From Drosophila pseudoobscura (Eukaryota > Arthropoda > Insecta > Diptera > Drosophilidae), in NCBI RefSeq assembly GCF_009870125.1, contig NC_046683.1, forward strand, positions 12,462,001 to 12,526,000: a stretch of 64,000 nucleotides of DNA. The letters are read 5' to 3'. This document shows positions 1 to 10,300 of this stretch, piece by piece. Positions within the stretch are counted from its first letter, which is position 1, and the number at the start of each line of letters is the position of its first letter. Below the pieces are notes generated by a model. That model did not search any database, was not told the DNA's origin, and was given only the letters and a program-made list of their open reading frames with translations. The position numbers and the translations under genes were made by a program.

Positions 1-466
1 AAATCGGCAAACCCTGTCGTCTGAATACGAACGAGTGTGTGCATTGCACTGGCAGCTGCCTTCGCTTTTTTTCCTCATTTGCCGCTTGTTGCAGGGATTG
101 TTTTTGGCATCTGCGCTTCTGTACTGCCGGCAAACCTACCACTTATCGGCTGCAGCGCTAGAATATTTGTTTCACTCCCCCCGAAACTCACAAAGTGCAT
201 TCGCTATTCTCACCTGCACTGCTTGGCTGGGCTGCTGTTGCTGCTGCTGCTTTCTTTCTATCACAATCTTGCTCTTGCTGAATCCTTGGTGATGGGGGGG
301 TGTAGGGATCCCAAATGAAAAAGTTAGGTTGGGATCAGTGTGACCCGCGGATTTATCGATCTGTATACGGTTCTGACGCTCACAAATATACCGAAACTAC
401 GTCTCAAATTTCGAAATATACCGTAAATATATTGACATATTATTTGTATCCAAGTTGCTTCATATT

Positions 467-525
467 CCTCGTTTTTGATATTCGGCTGAACATTACTTGC
501 TAGCTAGCACTCTCAGCCCTGAACA
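467..525. repeat. Dispersed repeat block A (copy 1)
   Basis: The block starting with tttttgatattcggct and running into a cattacttgctag-like stretch matches 22722-22795 imperfectly over about 60-75 bases in the same orientation. It lies about 200 bp before repeat block B here, whereas at the other locus block B lies before block A. This suggests scrambled fragments of one element family. Confidence 0.45.
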
Positions 526-574
526 AACAGTTTTGCCCGATAATCTAATCAATTTTATATAAAAGTGGTTAATC

Positions 575-943
575 TTGAGAACCATCTTTTCTGGAATTGT
601 TTATAAAATAATGTCAAATCAACAACCATTTTCACTAAAATTTCCTAACATGGTAACTACTCGCAAGCTAACATTTGCTACATATAAACTACATCTTAAT
701 GTAATTACCCAAAGCGACACCTGCCTGACAAGCCTTTTCTCCGACATTTTTGAACAAATTGAGATTTTGGTGGCAAACGATCACCAAAACGATTTGGTGG
801 CACTCGATGCTGATCACAAATTAGTATTCGATGTGGCCTGGGACATGGCTATAAATGGCATTTCTATACGGTTTCTACATTGGTGCATTGGTCAAGAGGG
901 TAAGTCCATAACGCGTCTTAAAATATATTGGAAAATACTATGA
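575..943 (+). other. ORF of 122 codons in repeat DNA, possible exon of an unknown element gene
   Basis: The ORF starts at the ATG at 575 and stays open to 943. Residues around SLFSDIFEQIEILVANDHQN and LDADHKLVFDVAWDM are also encoded, diverged, at 21474-21578 (FEKIEILMANDQEFDADHEL). A strong 5' splice consensus (GAGG then gtaagt) sits at 901-907, so the coding part could be an exon ending near residue 109. The second copy loses the frame soon after the shared block (TGA at 21570). I do not recognise the protein. A decayed transposable-element gene or a duplicated host exon are both possible. Base composition is AT-rich, unlike the nearby host genes. Confidence 0.3.
721..848 (+). repeat. Dispersed repeat block B (copy 1)
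   Basis: This segment aligns with 21474-21578. The two share the core ttgagattttg-tggcaaacgatca and gatgctgatcac-aattagtatt, with a deletion of about 18 bases in the second copy. It lies inside the ORF at 575-943. Confidence 0.6.
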
Positions 944-2216
944 AAAGTATAAAACTTACGAGGTGTGTGCTCTAGACATATGGTGGCAAGAAAATAAGAA
1001 AATCCCAGAATTTAAAAAAAAAACACACGATTTGTATCACCTGAACTGCGCTAAAATTATTAAATTTAATGTTTTTTGGTGGGATATTAAAATACCCTTG
1101 GTTTACAATGGGTTAATATTTCTCCTTCAAGGATTGGAAACCATATTCCTCGGGACATGAGTCTGGCCCATACAAATTGAATTTTGCCAACGGTAAAAAT
1201 ATCAATACCTTCTAATATATGTATATTTATTCCCCAAATCAATGCGACTATCAAACACAGCGTATTCTTTCCAGCCATAAATTAAATAAAATACAGTCAA
1301 TGTAGTGTCGATGCAACAAGTATCGATAGGCAATCAGATGCCAGTGGTGCCATCTGATGCAGAGTAGACGTTCTCTGTAAAACGATCGTGGGGAGAAACA
1401 CTAATAGAACTGATTCAATTAAATTATTAATTTTGCGGTAAAATCTGACTGCAGAAACAATTAAAAAACAAAATGTTAGCTGATCTAAATATTGAGCAGC
1501 CAGAACGTGGATTTGTATCAAGATTGTACCATAAATACTTATATGCCAATTCATCATTTGAGCATTGAGAGTGCTCATCGGCTCAAAAGGGTCAACGAAT
1601 ATACATACATAGGTAGAAATCCAGTTGATAAAGTGGAAAGAAAGTGGATGATCATATGGACATGGAGTTTGAATTTGCTCACTCTGCTGCAGAAAAGAGA
1701 GAGGCAGAGAAGACCTAGACCAAAATGTCAGGTACAGAGAGGGAGAGAGCGATCTCCTAGTGCCTAGCCAACCATCACATTAACGGAGAAGAGAAGTCAA
1801 TTCCGTATACGGATCTGCTTTATTCCCGAGATTTATTTTCAAGACTTTGTCAGGAATAAAAGCATGGTTTTGGTAAGGACTGAAGCAGGGGCGGAACCAG
1901 TTAAAGTGACTCGCCGTCCTACCAGTATTATCTTTGAGATACCTAATTCCTAATTGAATCCCGGACGATCCAGTGGTTCATATTATAGTACATGAAGCCC
2001 CATCCCTATTTGCATCTCCTTGGCAACGACCAAATACCCTCAAGGCAGGCCAGCTTTACAGCTCCAATTAGATGATGCTGGTGCTGGACGGTGACGCGTC
2101 CCAAGGACGAAGGAAATACAATGTCTTATAGACTGCTAATACTGCTACTTTGTGTCGTGTATTTAGTGCATAATTTAGTGGACTAACTAGTCTAAGATAG
2201 AAGCTAGGCTTGGGCA

Positions 2217-4292
2217 TTAGGCGTGCGGCTTGAACTGCGGATTGTGGGAGCGGGCCATCTTGGCGGTGAGCCACTCCTCTGCATGACGCTGCTTGATGTG
2301 CACGTACATGTTGGACCGAGAGCGGCACTCCTTGGGGCAGTGCGGACAGTTGTACAGCTGGAGGCCCGTGTGGATGGCCAGATGCTCGTCCAGGTTGCGC
2401 TGCTGCTTGAAGGTCTTCTCGCAGTATGTGCACTGGAAGCTGGTCGTCAGCTTGTGGGCATACTTGATGTGAGCGCGTAGCGCTGTTCTCGAGTTACATG
2501 TCTTCGAGCAATGGGGACAGGCCGTGTTGGTGCTGTCGTGGGTGAAGCGGTGCAGCCGCAGACTGTGCTCGTTCTTCAGCCAAACCCCGCAGACGGGGCA
2601 TTGCATGGCCGGTGCAACTACGCCCTGATGCTCGCGCAGATGCCGCTCGAATGAAGGCTTGAACTTGAACTTTTTGCCGCAGATGTCGCACACATGTCGG
2701 TGCAGATCCTCGTGTATGGACTGGATGTGCCGGCGCAGCCGATGGACATTGGCAAAGCTGTGCGGCACCAAAGCGAAAGAGAAGGACACAACGGGGGTTA
2801 GAATGCGTGATGCTCCCTATCTCACTCTCAGTCTCACTCCCGAGAGTCTGTCTGTCTCGAGCATACTTTTTATGGCATATGTGGCAGATGTGCTCCAGCG
2901 TCGCCGTGTCGTGCTTCGCGAGATGGTTGGCCAGGCGTCGCTCACTGCTGAAGGTGCGCTCGCACTTGGAGCAGGGGAACTGCAGCACCTTGTCGAGTTT
3001 CTCCACCTTGTTGTGCACCGTCTCGATGTGGGTGGCCAGATAGTCCTGAGAATTGAGAGTCTTCTGGCAGATGGAGCAGCTGTTGGGCAGCACCCAAAAA
3101 GAGACATGGAAGGAGGTACACCAACAATACGCACACGCCCCGCGGGCTTTACTCACGTGAAGAGCTTGGGATTGACGTGCTTGCGTATGTGGTCCATCAG
3201 CTTGGAAGCGCGTGTGAAAACCTTATTGCAGCACTTGATGTAAAACTCGCGCTGGTGGGCCTCCAGGAAGTGCACCTTCAGCTCGGACAGATACTTGGCG
3301 CTGAACTCGCACAGGTCGCAGTCGGCATTCATGTAGCTGGCAATGACTTCCTCGTACCGCTTGGCCAGCTGTGCCCGCGAGCAGCCCTTGGGCTTGCGCT
3401 CGAGCGCTGCCTGCAGCTCGCTCTCCTGCACTTCCGTAGGTATGCGCTGGCCAGGCGCCTTTCTGCGACGCCCTTTGCTGCCCTCGCCATCACCACGCCC
3501 AAGGAGATAATTCAGCTCCTGAGCTCCGAGAGAGCAGGTGTCTTCCCGTGTCTTTGTGGTGCGGGGGTGGGACCTGCGCTTTGGCTTCAGCTTGTCCTGC
3601 AGCTTGACCAGCGGCTCATCTGCAAAAGTGGAACCGCTTCAAATGCGGGGGATTCAGATGGGTATCCGGTAAGCTTATGGACTTACCATCCGAGGTGTTT
3701 TCTTCGGGGACCGGTTCGCATTCGAACTCGCTGTCCGTCGCCTCGATATGAGAAGGATGCCCGTCTTCCTCGGACAAGTAATCAGTCGGCTGTATTTTGA
3801 TATCGCCAGGCGGCGCCTGTGGCACCTCGACACTGTCCACATTCACATCCAGAACACTGCCCAGCAGGCTGAGGTTGTGCATATCGAGGGGCTTCTCGTC
3901 CATTTCGACTGCCACCAGCGGCAGCTCGTCAATGTTGACGTCCACATCTATCTCGCCCGTCCACTTCATCGCCACACAGTCCACGTCGACGGTGAGGAAC
4001 TCCTTTTTGAGGGTGCCCTGCTTCTGTTCCACCAGCTGCCAGAAGGTATTGAAATCCTCCAGATGCTCACAGCACTCGGTGCAGACACTCGTCGAGATAC
4101 TGTCATCGGGCGTGATCTGAAATAGGGCCAGCAGTCAGGAAAATATGGTTTTACTCGCCGCCCACTTGCCTCCAACTGCAGGAATTTGGCAATCATCTTG
4201 ACCAGAGTAGTTTCCGCCAACGTCTCGTTCGTTTCGAACAGGAATACGGCATTGCTGGGATTTATGGTGCGCAGGCATAGTCTGCAAATCAT
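2217..4292 (-). CDS. ZAD-domain C2H2 zinc-finger protein, putative transcription factor (five exons, 589 aa)
   Basis: Joined minus-strand exons are 4292-4170, 4116-3687, 3619-3157, 3079-2867 and 2757-2217, giving 589 residues with phases consistent across all junctions. The N-terminus is a ZAD domain: paired cysteines in MICRLCL and in the exon 2 segment around SVCTECCEH, followed by FNTFWQLVEQKQ. ZADs mediate dimerisation in insect zinc-finger factors. An acidic linker follows, then about ten C2H2 fingers. These begin with CDLCEFSAKYLSELKVHFLE, then a ZAD-family-typical finger with a single CC pair (IKCCNKVFTRAS), and end with YNCPHCPKECRSRSNMYVHI. Two fingers span splice junctions (FTCSIC and HICHICHKNF). 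A nuclear DNA-binding role is inferred from the family. Intron 1 appears to use a GC donor (see findings). The gene is divergent from nocte. No symbol is given because ZAD paralogues are numerous and synteny could not be checked. Confidence 0.9.
4117..4169 (-). other. 53-nt GC-AG intron in the ZAD zinc-finger gene
   Basis: On the minus strand the exon ends LQLE and is followed by gcaagt. The intron ends ctatttcag, and the next exon reads ITPDDSISTSVC in frame. Excising exactly this segment gives the usual ZAD spacing between the two cysteine pairs. The only nearby GT alternative (gtaaaa, at about 4154) would add five residues. Confidence 0.65.
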
Positions 4293-4439
4293 CTTTGCTG
4301 GGAAAATACAACAAGTTAAATGCACTTTTTTGCTGCTGCTGCTGCTGTAAACAACATAATTAGCGATGTAATTTGAAATTAGAGATGGGTGGACTTTCAA
4401 CTTTAATTGTGGGTGGGCAGCCCAGTAATGGTGGTCCGG

Positions 4440-4660
4440 CAACGCTAGTTCGGTATATTTTTAGAATATCATTATCCATTTTGTAGATGCAATGCATCCC
4501 AACAATTTAATTAATCAAGCAAAATCATACATTAAATGTTAAAAACTCAGGAAATTCACGTGGATAGACGAAATATTTCTCACCGTGCAGATCGATAGCT
4601 ATGACTGTGCGCAATCGATAGTTCATGCAGGCAGTCATTTATGGTATGGCAACGCCCGCC
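4440..4660. promoter_or_regulatory. Promoter-like region between the ZAD gene and nocte (motif 6 and DRE-like sites)
   Basis: The plus strand at 4449-4460 reads ttcggtatattt, a full match to the Drosophila core-promoter motif 6 consensus (KTYRGTATWTTT). Two ATCGATA cores, as in the DRE element bound by DREF, lie at 4591-4597 and 4614-4620. Such motifs mark TATA-less housekeeping promoters, which fits a zinc-finger gene and nocte facing away from each other. The assignment to either gene is inference. Confidence 0.45.
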
Positions 4661-7331
4661 GCAAAATGGCAAAAAAATAATACATACGATTTAAAACTAA
4701 TGGACAATTACGTATTACGTGAAAAGAACGCAACATAAATAATCAAAGTTTAATTGAAACGCAGCCTAGTGCAATAAGGCGCCAATTAATAGAGCGTGCG
4801 TGCGTGTGTGCTGAAACACCAATAAATAAGCATAAGAAAAGTGATTCAAATGAGTATCCCGAACACTTTGGGCCTCCTCTGATCCGATACCATTTTCCCC
4901 ATCCATACACTTGCAAAAAAGCGACAGCGACCCATTGCCGAACAGAAGGGGGAGCAAAAGAGCGAAAGAGAGAGTGAGTGCGCTGACAAAGCCAGTCCAC
5001 AGCCAGCGCAACACAGCGAACGTGCGACGAAGAGGGACATATCGAAACGAAGCCGAGAAGAAACACAAATTTGACTAAACCAAATCCAAATAGAATCGAA
5101 CATTTGTCAACGCTAGCCGCCTGGCGCGTTTTGTGCATTAAACAAAGGCGTTCAGCGAAACGTGTTTGCACTGCAAAGCATTTCGTTTCGTTGCGCATTT
5201 TGTTGTTTTCATTTTTTTGTGCAACCAACACGGCAGGGGCTGAGTAAGCGCCAGAAAGAGTGCAAAAAAAGGAGCCAAGGAGCAACGAACTGTGTTTGCG
5301 GTGTGTGCGCTGCGTGTAAAAGGGTAAGCTCTATGTGCCAACTGCCTCGTTCTCTCATACTCGCGTACGCGTATGCGTTTTATTGCTGCTGTCAATTTTC
5401 GCACGGGCTGAAAACCCTGAAAATATGGTTGTCAGCTCGTCGGCGAAATTCTTTGGAGTCCATTCTCCTCTCATGTTTTCGGTCAAATACGCACTAAATG
5501 TGTGGGAAAAACAAATGTGTGCAGGCGTTTTATTGAATATATTATGCGACAAAGCAGCAATATTCTCCTGTTATCTCGCTCTCTCCCACAGGGTTATCCG
5601 CCGTTGCAGTTGTCGGCGGTGCCGCAGGTTTACGCCGTATTGATTCTCTTGAACATGCTGTGTATGACACTTGAGTAATTTGTGAGCAATTTGCAAACTA
5701 AATTAAGGTGCGTCAGAAGCGTTACTATCAAATAATTTATTAATTTGCCAGGTGTAGAGTTGCACGCCACACATTATATGGGGCTGTCAATCTGGTTCGA
5801 TTTTCTGAGGCGGTGTGGCAACGCTGACCACACGCACGCAATACATGCGAAATGTGTAGCTGTGTGAAACTGAAGAGGAAGAAGCACACGGAAGAAGAAG
5901 CAGCGGCAAACTTCATGTTGGATGGTGGAAAGCAAACTGAAACATTTTAAACAAAAGTAAAATAGGGAGCTTGATAAATACGTAATAAAGATTGGATAAA
6001 TTGTCTGCAAAAGTAAAAAATTAAGGGAGAACAAACACATTTTCTGCATTTAATATCTACTTTCCATCCCTCCTTCTTTCGGTCTAACAAACCAAACGCC
6101 AAGTGCTGTGTCTGTGTAAGTGCCGTATTTATACGGTACTTTTTAGAATGACATTTAAAACTTTTTTGCTTATTTTCCTGATCGTTTGCGTAGAAAAGTG
6201 TAACTAAAATATCTAAGTGAAAAATAAAACAAAAAAGAACCGCATACAGCGATTAAATAATAACTAACAAAGCCATCATCAGCGTCGTACTCGTCTCTAT
6301 CGCTGCGTTTTTGTGTACGTGTATGTGACCGCGTGTGTTAGTGTGTGTGTGTTGTGTGTGCGCGCGTGTATTAGTGTGTCCGCTTATGAATGGTTGTTGT
6401 TATTACAAAAAGAAAAAAGAATTGTTGCCAAGCATTTTATTGTTTCATATGCACATATGTACACCCCCCCGCCTGTTCCCGCCGGGCCACGCCGCACAAA
6501 AGAAACCAAACTAAAAATTGCTTACATTACAAATGTTTGCCACTTTTTCTATTTGCCTATTGTTGGCTTTGGAGAGAACTTGTATTGCTGTTGTTGTATT
6601 TGTTGTCAGCCATTGTTCGCTCGTTCCCCACACCCCCACTTCTCAAGCCACCAATTATTACAAGACGCCACCGCAAATACTTCTTTCCAATGCGTTGCCG
6701 CTTCGGCTCAGTGTGCTGCTGTGCTGTGTTCTGGCTGTGTGTGCGTGTGTGTGGGTAGCAATCAAAGAGAGCACTGCATACAGCCGTCCCGCTCTGCCTG
6801 CCGCCATGCCTTTGGCAGACTCGTTTGCTTGTTCTTTTAATGGAACTGGCGCTAGCCTGCTCACACCAAACATTTGGTTTGATGAGGTGCGAGAGGGTGG
6901 CATCGCGGCATCAGTGAATGCAATGCATTGCCCGTGAGTTGGGAAGGGGGTGGGTGTAAAGAGAATGGTTTGTCCACCAAAACAAAAGCAACAATGGAAA
7001 AATTGCAGTAAACAAATTGTGGCCTAACACTCTCCCTTTTTCGTTCTCCCTCTCTCTCTCTCTCTGTCTGTCTCTTGCAGCTCACCAGAAAGACTGAAGC
7101 AAGAAGATTGCCCAATCAACGATCCCCAAAGGTAAGACAGAAAGGGAGATATACATATATATTGAGAGAGAGAACGAGAGTGCGAGAACAAGCACAAGCA
7201 ACAACAACGACAAAGGAGAGCGATAAATCCACATCAACATCCACATTGAGATCCAAATCCAGCGCATTGAGAGAGCGAGGAACGCGGCGGCGGCGTCAAG
7301 GAAGCTAACGCTAATGAGGATCTATTGGCAG
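4661..7331 (+). other. Probable nocte 5' UTR exons and 5' introns
   Basis: No protein-coding exon was recognised. Candidate 5' UTR splice donors are at 5323 (agg then gtaagc), 6116 (tgt then gtaagt) and 7132 (aag then gtaaga). A clear acceptor with a long CT tract ends in ttgcag at 7080, giving a possible 51-nt UTR exon at 7081-7131. A weak acceptor (ttggcag) at 7331 sits just before the start codon. The stretch is rich in GT and TG runs (6310-6400) and in poly-T/poly-A. Several alternative first exons are plausible, but none can be fixed without transcripts. Confidence 0.4.
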
Positions 7332-7332
7332 C

Positions 7333-10300
7333 ATGAGTACACTGGGGGGAAGTAGGGGAGAGCGAAATGCCAAGCCCAAATTCACAGCGTTGGATATAAA
7401 TCGCATGTACAAGAATAGTCGTGTAAGTACAAATCATATACATATCCATATGCATAAATGTCCCTCTATAGTCCCCATATATGTATATATGTACATACAT
7501 ATATATATTTACTGTTTGCTGATTCCATGACTCCCTCTCCCTCCCTCCCTCCGCCTTGCGCAGGGTGAATCAAGTGAACCATCAGCACAGAAAAATCAAG
7601 TGCCTCGTAAACATGGTATGCAAATCTTGGGAAAAGTGCCGTCCGCTAGGCGACCACCAGCCAATCTGCCATCCCTGAAGGCCGAGACCAACACCAGCAG
7701 CAGCAACAATAATTTCCTAGTCTCAGTCGAAGGTGAGTTGAGCGACAGCAGCAGCAGCAGAAGCAGCATCAGCAGAAGAGTACTCTCTATATCTCCTATA
7801 TGTATCTCTCCTCTTAAATAACAGCAGGATCAGGCTCAGCAGGAGGATCTAATAATAGCCACAACAACACCACTGCCCACAGCGGAGGAGGAGGAGCAGG
7901 CGCTGCCGGTAACGGCGGTGGAGGAGCAACTGGAGGCGGTGGAGCCTCAGCATCACCTGGCGTAGGAGGAGGTTCACAGCAACTGCAGCAGCAACAGCAG
8001 CAGCATCACCACCACCACAACAACAACGTCTCAACGAGCAACGCCGGCAATAAATTCGGCAGCAGCAATAGTAGCACTAGCAACAGCAACAATAACGTCA
8101 CCTCCGGGGGCGGCAACAACAGTGCCTCCTCTGGACATAGCCACACTCACAGCGGAGGCGGCGGCGGCGGTGGCGGTGGCCCCGCTAATAGCAACAAAAA
8201 CTACAAGCTCATCAATAACTCGGCAGGCGGACCGGGGGGCAGCGGAGGAGGAGGATCAGCAGCCGGCGGTGGCCATTCGCTCAACTCACCCAAGTCATGG
8301 TCTGCCATAACCACAGGACACGAGAGGGGCCAGCACTTTGGTCGCCAGCCCCAGCATCATTCGCATCAGCAGCAGCAGGTGGTGCCCCACTACCAGAGTC
8401 CGCAATTCCAATACGAGTTCCCCACACTGGACGGCACAGTTGGCAGCGGCGGAAGCGGTGGCGGCGGATCGAGCGGTGCCGGTTCCGGATTGGGGGGAGC
8501 GCAGTCGGGCAAGGGACACTACCAGAACCAGGCGCATCACTCGAGCTCAATCCAGCAGAACCATCATCACTCGCATCACTCTCACCATCATCAGCAGCAG
8601 CATCAGCACCAGCACCAGCACCAGCAGCAGCATCAACAGTCGTCGCACCATCGGGACTACCACCAGGGCCAGGGACAGGGACGACAGTATGGCGGGGGAT
8701 CTCACCACTCGCATCGCGACTACAGAGATGGCAACGACGACGGCGGCGGTGGCGCCGGTGGCATGGATCTGGGCGAGATGAGCCTGCGACCACAGAACGA
8801 TACGGCCACCTGGCTGCAGCAGCAGGAGAAGGCGGCCAAGGGTGCTGCGGCAGCGGCTGCGGCGGCGGCGGCCAACTCGGACCTGGCGATGGGCCAACAG
8901 GGCCAGGGCCACCATCTGATCGCCGGCAACGGCGGCGGCGGTACACCTGGCGGCGGGGGTGGCGGCGGCGGATCAGGGAACGGAGGAGCCGTTCCCCTGC
9001 CCATACTTTCGCTTATGCCCTCGTTCATGCGCAGCGGTGCCCCAATGCCCACATCGGCGGTGGTTGCCGGCGGCCTGGGCATGGGTATCGGCGGATCCAT
9101 GGCCACCACGGTGGCCTCCATTCTTGCGGGCGGCTCCGAATCGAGTCTGCCCACCCACTACCAGAACGGCATCCTTGGGGGACGGGCCGCTTCCCCGGCC
9201 GTTGGCGGTTTTCGTGCGGCCAGCGCTATACCGAAGCGTCCTGCGGCCTCTGCCTCGCCCCCACAGGGCATGGGCACAGCGACGCCACCCCAACAGCAGC
9301 AGGCGCAGCAGCAGGCAAACGGTGGCGGACGCAAGGAGAAGGACTATGTGGTGGAGCCGGAAGTGGCCCAAATGCAGCGCCCCATTATCCGCGAGGAGGA
9401 TCTGGAGCGCTTGAATGCGATAGCCAAGGACGACAGCTGGACAAAGCAGGATGATATTGATTATACCAAGAAGTTGACATTCTCGGACGACGAATCCCCC
9501 CCAGAGGATCATCTCCATGGCGGCGGCTCTGGCAAACAGCAGCAGCACCAGCATCAGGGCCATTCCCAGTCGCAAGCCTCCACAGCTGCCTCCTCAGTAT
9601 TGGCTGGCAAGATGGCACCCCCATCCGTATCCAGCTGGCAGCGTGGCAAGGATAGCAGCGAGCGCGAGTCCCTTCCAGAAGGGTGCTTGGACCAGCAGCA
9701 GCAATCGCAGCAGCAGCAACAGCAGCAAGACATGCGCCAACAGAACGGACATCGTGGCAGTTCTGGTAATGTTGGGGCACCAGTGGCCGGTGGCATTGCC
9801 CTGGACGCCAGTGTCTATGAGCGAGTAAAGCAGCGCAAGGAAGAGGAGGAGCGTCGCGAAATGGAGCGGAAACAGGCGGCGGCCAAGAAGCTGCAGGAGC
9901 TCGAAATGAAAATGAACAGCAAGAAGGCAGCAGCGGCGGCTCTGGCCGGCGAGGGACCCGCCTCATCTTCGGGCTCTGTCTCCTCGAATGAAGCGCAATC
10001 CCTTTCCGCACCGCTGGGCAATGTCAGTGAGGATGAGGGCGGAGGCCAGCATCGTCGACCACGCGGCAGCATCTCCAGCCTGGGCAGCGGTGTGAGTCCC
10101 GTGACAACTGGCGGTGGCGGCGGCGTGTCAGGTTCTGGTTCGCCAGCTGGCGGTGAATACGGCCAGAAGGGCGTGTTCCTTACCCACTTTCAATCGAATT
10201 TACCACCACGTTTCCAGCGCCAGCAGCAACAACAGCAGGCCCAGCAGCAGCAGCAGCAGCCACGCCTGGAGAAGAGCGCCTCGGCCAGCAGTGCTTTCGA

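Larger units (their letters stand above)
1..2216. other. Left flank with dispersed-repeat fragments, no recognised gene
   Basis: No known protein is visible here. The segment is AT-rich, with a GC-richer first 300 bases. Two blocks recur near 21.5-22.8 kb (see the repeat entries at 467 and 721), which indicates old mobile-element sequence. A minus-strand ORF at 1087-1278 begins with a hydrophobic, signal-like stretch (MAGKNTLCLIVALIWGINIH), but it is only 63 residues long and I do not recognise it. The last few hundred bases are probably the 3' UTR of the zinc-finger gene that ends at 2217. Confidence 0.5.

Noticed and set aside
4743-5497. ORFs of up to 180 codons upstream of nocte
   Set aside because: Cys/Leu/Phe-rich or mixed composition, no splice or family support; more consistent with 5' UTR and promoter DNA.
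8281-8946. Long antisense ORFs across nocte exon 3 (both strands, several frames)
   Set aside because: They mirror GC-rich CAG/GGC repeats of the sense exon; low-complexity Arg/Pro/Ala or poly-Leu/Cys translations are shadows.
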